Made by a program: the position numbers and the translations under genes
Shown here: positions 60,547 through 64,000 of the stretch, piece by piece
Layout: each line of letters opens with the position of its first letter
Numbering within the stretch: the stretch's first letter is position 1
Origin: Modestobacter marinus
GTDB lineage: Bacteria > Actinomycetota > Actinomycetes > Mycobacteriales > Geodermatophilaceae
NCBI RefSeq assembly: GCF_019799945.1
Contig: NZ_JABGCH010000003.1
Coordinates: forward strand, 1 to 64,000
Direction: 5' to 3'
Length of the DNA stretch: 64,000 nt
Notes under the pieces: model-generated
What the model was told of the DNA's origin: nothing
The model's database searches: none
What the model saw: only the letters and a program-made list of their open reading frames with translations

Positions 60547-62574
60547 GTGACGAGCACCCCCGCGCAGCCCACGACCGACGCCTGGGGCATCGACGCCACC
60601 TGGCTGGACGCCCTGGACGAGGAGCACACCGTCTCCCCGGAGACGATCGAGCAACTGCGCCAGGTGATCGGCCACCCACCCACGGACCTGCTCGACCACG
60701 CGCCGATCGTGGCCCGGCCCGGCGACGCCCTCGAGGTCGAGGGCGGCGAGGTCGACTGCGAGGACGGCTCGACCCGGCAGGTGGACGGCCACCTGCCCGA
60801 CGACTTCCCGCTCGGCTACCACCGGCTGCGCACCGCCGACGGCCGCGACCGCCGGCTGATCGTCTCCCCCGGCCGCTGCTGGCTGCCCGAGGGGCGGCGC
60901 GGCTGGGGGTGGGCGGTGCAGCTGTACGCCACCCGGGGACGCGACAGCTGGGGCATCGGGGACCTCGGCGACCTGCGGGTCGTCCGGGAGCTGGCCGAGC
61001 GGCAAGGAGCCGGGTTCCTGCTGGTGAACCCGCTGCACGGGGTGGCGCCGACCCCGGGTCAGGAGGCCAGCCCGTACCTGCCGGCCACCCGCCGGTTCCG
61101 GAACCCGGTCTACCTGCGGCTGGCCGACGTGCCCGGTGGAGAGTCCGTCGACCTGGAGGAGGAGGCCGGCCGGGCGCTGAACGACGGCGAGCTCATCGAC
61201 CGGGACGCGGTGTGGGCGCGCAAGCGCTCCGTGCTGCAGCGGGTCTTCGACAGCGGGGTCGACGAGCGCGAGTTCCGCGAGTGGTGGTGGTTCCAGGGGC
61301 AGCCGCTGCAGGACTGGGCCACCTGGTGCGCGCTGGCCGACGAGCACGGCCCGGACTGGCACACCTGGCCCGAGCCCCTGCGCGAGCCGCACGGCGAGGC
61401 CGTCCGCGCCTGGGCGGCCGGGCACGAGTCCCAGGTGGCCTTCCACGCCTGGCTGCAGTGGCTGCTGGACCGGCAGCTGCGCGCGGCGACCGGCGACCTG
61501 ACGGTCATCCAGGACCTGCCCATCGGCGTCGCCGGCGGCGGCGCCGACGCGTGGGCGTGGCAGGACGAGCTCGCCCAGGGGGTGAGCGTCGGCGCGCCGC
61601 CGGACGCCTTCAACAGCCAGGGCCAGGACTGGGGATCGCCGCCGTTCGTGCCCTGGCGGTTGCAGCGCGCCGACTACGAGCCGTTCATCCAGTCGATCCG
61701 GGCCACCATGGCCGGCGCCGGCGGGCTGCGGGTCGACCACGTCATGGGGTTGTTCCGGCTGTGGTGGGTGCCGGCCCAGGGCAGCGCCGCCGACGGCGCC
61801 TACGTCCGCTACCCCTACGAGGACCTGCTGGACATCGTCGCGCTGGAGAGCCACCGGGCGCAGGCGATCGTCGTCGGCGAGGACCTGGGCACCGTGGAGG
61901 CGGGGGTCCGGGAGGCGCTGGCCGAGCACGGCATCCTCTCCTACCGGCTGCTGTGGTTCGAGGACGACGAGCCGGCCGGGTGGCCGGTCGAGGCGATGGC
62001 CGCGGTGACCACGCACGACCTGCCCACGGTCGCCGGGCTGTGGACCGGGGCCGACCTCGCCGAGCAGCGGGAGCACCGGCTGGGCACCGACGAGGAGCTC
62101 GAGCGCGGCCGCACCTCGCTGCTGGAGCACCTGGGCGACGTGCCGGAGGGCGCCGACCCCGCGGAGGCGGTCCTGGCGGCCCACCGGCGGCTGGCGACGG
62201 CACCGTCGACGCTGCTGTCGGCCACCCTGGACGACGCGCTCGCCGTGGAGCGCCGGCCGAACGTGCCCGGCGCCGACGACCGGGCCAACTGGTGCCTGCC
62301 GCTGCCGGTGCCCACCGAGGAGCTGGCCGGCCACCCGGGTGTGCAGGCGCTCGCGGACGTCCTGGCCCGAGGGCTGAGCGCGCCGCCGGCCGAGCGACCG
62401 GCCGCAGCGGAGGCACCTGCCGAGGCGCCCGCCGAGGCGCCGGTCGAGGCGCCGGGCAAGAAGGCATCGGCCAGGAAGGCGGCGGCCAAGAAGCCGCCGG
62501 CGAAGAAGGCCGGCGTGAAGACCCCGAAGGCGGGCAAGAGGAAGGCCGCCGAGTCGCCGTCGACCGAGGGGTGA
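60547..62574 (+). CDS. malQ: 4-alpha-glucanotransferase with lysine-rich C-terminal tail
   Basis: 675 aa GH77 enzyme transferring alpha-1,4-glucans in glycogen/maltodextrin metabolism. Catalytic residues lie in GLRVDHVMGLF (nucleophile), VVGEDLGTV (acid/base) and TTHDLPT (third Asp); the substrate loop SPYLPATRRFRNP is typical. Residues about 615-675 are an Ala/Pro/Lys tail (KKASARKAAAKKPPAKKAG) resembling histone H1/HupB tails and unusual for MalQ. GTG at 60547 with GAGGA seven bases upstream. Confidence 0.93.
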   Translation: MTSTPAQPTTDAWGIDATWLDALDEEHTVSPETIEQLRQVIGHPPTDLLDHAPIVARPGDALEVEGGEVDCEDGSTRQVDGHLPDDFPLGYHRLRTADGRDRRLIVSPGRCWLPEGRRGWGWAVQLYATRGRDSWGIGDLGDLRVVRELAERQGAGFLLVNPLHGVAPTPGQEASPYLPATRRFRNPVYLRLADVPGGESVDLEEEAGRALNDGELIDRDAVWARKRSVLQRVFDSGVDEREFREWWWFQGQPLQDWATWCALADEHGPDWHTWPEPLREPHGEAVRAWAAGHESQVAFHAWLQWLLDRQLRAATGDLTVIQDLPIGVAGGGADAWAWQDELAQGVSVGAPPDAFNSQGQDWGSPPFVPWRLQRADYEPFIQSIRATMAGAGGLRVDHVMGLFRLWWVPAQGSAADGAYVRYPYEDLLDIVALESHRAQAIVVGEDLGTVEAGVREALAEHGILSYRLLWFEDDEPAGWPVEAMAAVTTHDLPTVAGLWTGADLAEQREHRLGTDEELERGRTSLLEHLGDVPEGADPAEAVLAAHRRLATAPSTLLSATLDDALAVERRPNVPGADDRANWCLPLPVPTEELAGHPGVQALADVLARGLSAPPAERPAAAEAPAEAPAEAPVEAPGKKASARKAAAKKPPAKKAGVKTPKAGKRKAAESPSTEG

Positions 62575-62637
62575 CCCGGATGCGCCGAGTCGAACACGTG
62601 TTCGACTCCGTGCGATCATCAGCCGGTGGCTGGGGGC

Positions 62638-62940
62638 ATGTACCGGGGCCGGCACGGGGCCTCGCTCGCCGACCGGGCGGCGCGGTCCGGCGTGCCGGTG
62701 CCGCCGGTCGGCGAGCCCCCGCCCTCGGCCGGGCCACGCCGCGCCGCCGGCGGCGGGCACGGCCGGCACTGCTGGGTCCTCGACCCCCCGGACGCCCCGG
62801 GCACCTGGCCGGGGCTGCTCGTGGAGTGGCGGCAGCGGGAGGGCGGCTGGCAGGGCCGGGTGGCGTACACCGTCGTCGGTGACCACGGCCCGGTGCTGGT
62901 GGAGGCGTGGCTGCCGGCCGACCGGCTCAAGCAGGGGTGA
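62638..62940 (+). CDS. hypothetical protein
   Basis: 100 aa from the ATG at 62638 (a GTG at 62626 would add four residues). N-terminal MYRGRHGASLADRAARSGVPVPPVGEP, then CWVLDPPDAPGTWPGLLVEWRQREGGWQGRVAY and VLVEAWLPADRLK, a small beta-rich domain. No family is known to me, but it is typical of short conserved actinobacterial proteins. Ribosome-binding site weak. Confidence 0.65.
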   Translation: MYRGRHGASLADRAARSGVPVPPVGEPPPSAGPRRAAGGGHGRHCWVLDPPDAPGTWPGLLVEWRQREGGWQGRVAYTVVGDHGPVLVEAWLPADRLKQG

Positions 62941-63020
62941 GCAGTTTGCGGCGGCACCCCGCCGGGGCACGGGGAGATCAGGTGCCCGGAGCCACCGGGC
63001 CTGGAGAGCGGAGGACGAGG

Positions 63021-63218
63021 ATGACCAGCCCGGACGACGAGCCGACCCTCGACGACGTGATGGAGACGACCGAGCCGGCGCCGCGCGACCGCAGCGAGCA
63101 CGCGAAGGACCCGCACCCGTCGGACGAGGTGCTGGAGCACCGCACCGAGCTGGAGCGGCAGGCCGTCGGGTCCGACGACGCCAGCCCGGCCGGCGCCTAC
63201 GAGCACGCCGCCGAGTGA
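63021..63218 (+). CDS. small acidic hypothetical protein
   Basis: 65 aa, strongly acidic and probably disordered: MTSPDDEPTLDDVMETTEPA ... VLEHRTELERQAVGSDD. The ATG has an excellent GAGGACGAGG just upstream. It is followed by a terminator shared with the convergent transporter gene. Function unknown. Confidence 0.65.
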   Translation: MTSPDDEPTLDDVMETTEPAPRDRSEHAKDPHPSDEVLEHRTELERQAVGSDDASPAGAYEHAAE

Positions 63219-63230
63219 GCTGACCGTCGC

Positions 63231-63265
63231 CGGGAGGGCGGTGCGGCACCCGCACCGCCCTCCCG
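63231..63265. terminator. bidirectional terminator before the MFS gene
   Basis: CGGGAGGGCGGTGCGG (63231-63246) and CCGCACCGCCCTCCCG (63250-63265) form a perfect 16-bp stem with a three-base loop, between convergent stops. No T-run. Confidence 0.7.
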
Positions 63266-63270
63266 CGTGC

Positions 63271-64000
63271 TCAGCGGCGGTCCAGCGACCGGGTGCGCCC
63301 CAGCACCAGCGTCAGCAGCAACCCGGCTAGGACGCAGCCGCCGGCCAGCAGGGTCACGCCACCCCAGCCGGCGTCCTGCCAGGCCCGGCCGGCCAGCGTG
63401 CCGCCCACCGAGGACCCGACGTAGTACCAGAACGAGTAGAGCGACGCGGCCTGACCGACCGGCCGCCCCCCGAGCTGCGCCCGCGCCGCCACCCATCCGT
63501 TGGCCACACCGTGCGCGGCGAAGAAGCCGGCCGTCATCACGCACAGCCCCAGCACGACCAGCCACAGCGGCCGGGGCAGGGTGAGCGCGATGCCGCCGCC
63601 CATCACCAGCACGCACAGCGGCACGACCAGTCGCCGGCCGAACCGGTCGGCCAGCCAGCCCGCCGTCGGGGAGCTCGCCGAGCCGAGCAGGTAGGCGAGG
63701 AACACCAGGCCGGCCAGCGCCGGGGACAGCCCGTACGGCGCCGCCTCCAGCCGGAACGTGCCGGCGTTGTAGATCGCGACGAAGCCGCCCATGAGCAGCG
63801 CGGCCACCCCGTAGAGGGCCAGCAGGGCCGGGTCGGTGAAGGCGGCGGCCAGCTGCCGCAGCAGCCGGCCCTCGCGCGGTACCCGGACGAACCGGCGGGA
63901 GGCCGGCAGCAGCAGCCGGACGGCGACCGCGCAGGCGACCGCGACCGCCGCCGCGCCGCCGAGAGCGGCCCGCCAACCGCCGAGCTCGGTCAGGAAGCCG
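63271..64000 (-). CDS. MFS transporter (partial, cut by right edge)
   Basis: C-terminal ~243 residues of a major-facilitator transporter; the start lies beyond the window. Several spans are visible, with the cytoplasmic-loop motif GWLADRFGRRLVVP and the pattern of YnfM-like arabinose-efflux permeases (GFFAAHGVANGWVAARAQLGGRPVGQAASLYSFWYYVGSSVGG). The substrate is unknown. It ends at a perfect hairpin terminator. Confidence 0.85.
   Translation of the reverse strand, partial: GFLTELGGWRAALGGAAAVAVACAVAVRLLLPASRRFVRVPREGRLLRQLAAAFTDPALLALYGVAALLMGGFVAIYNAGTFRLEAAPYGLSPALAGLVFLAYLLGSASSPTAGWLADRFGRRLVVPLCVLVMGGGIALTLPRPLWLVVLGLCVMTAGFFAAHGVANGWVAARAQLGGRPVGQAASLYSFWYYVGSSVGGTLAGRAWQDAGWGGVTLLAGGCVLAGLLLTLVLGRTRSLDRR

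Noticed and set aside
60124-63255. 1043-codon minus-strand open frame opposite malQ
   Set aside because: malQ catalytic motifs are intact on the plus strand; the minus frame is His/Arg/Pro-rich shadow.

Overview
The window is very GC-rich, mostly tightly packed DNA from an actinobacterium. Three things suggest a Geodermatophilaceae-like organism (Blastococcus, Geodermatophilus or Modestobacter type): the argCJBDFR-argH order running into an AAG-type glycosylase and tyrS, tyrS lying directly before an rRNA operon, and the DUF3516 helicase, EF-G2 and GAF-ANTAR genes. This placement is inferred from gene content and base composition, not from a database search.

Left part (1-18.7 kb). On the minus strand the left edge holds the promoter and leader of an rRNA operon whose 16S gene lies just outside the window. 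Next comes a chain of minus-strand genes with overlapping stops and starts: argC-argJ-argB-argD-argF-argR-argH-3-methyladenine glycosylase-tyrS. Its head gene argC carries a nested ARG-box operator and looks leaderless. After a glyoxalase-like gene and a STAS gene come the translation genes infC-rpmI-rplT, an rRNA methyltransferase, and pheS-pheT-SDR. infC appears to start at ATC and is preceded by an attenuator-like hairpin.

Middle part (18.7-45.3 kb). Nitrate assimilation is spread over two sites. nnaR (a HemD-like domain fused to a winged helix) and the transporter narK lie at 19-23 kb, and nasA-nirB-nirD at 26.6-32 kb. nnaR, narK and nasA share a GlnR-like box, placed identically before narK and nasA. 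Between and after these genes are an AraC regulator with a DUF2000 gene, an O-methyltransferase, ArfB, homocysteine methyltransferase, YidD, a Ski2-like helicase, two TauE exporters, a GAF-ANTAR regulator, and an ArsR/AHSA1 pair under two palindromic operators.

Right part (45.3-64 kb). The standout is a two-gene operon. A diaminobutyrate aminotransferase is followed by a ~1600-residue Pls-type (epsilon-polylysine-synthetase-like) membrane NRPS that carries its own C-terminal phosphopantetheinyl transferase. The inferred product is a diaminobutyrate homopolymer or a related cationic isopeptide. After it come a trehalose-synthase-like GH13 enzyme with an LLM flavin oxidoreductase, an EF-G-like GTPase, HrpB, a decayed gene, 4-alpha-glucanotransferase with a histone-H1-like tail, two small genes, and an MFS transporter cut by the right edge.
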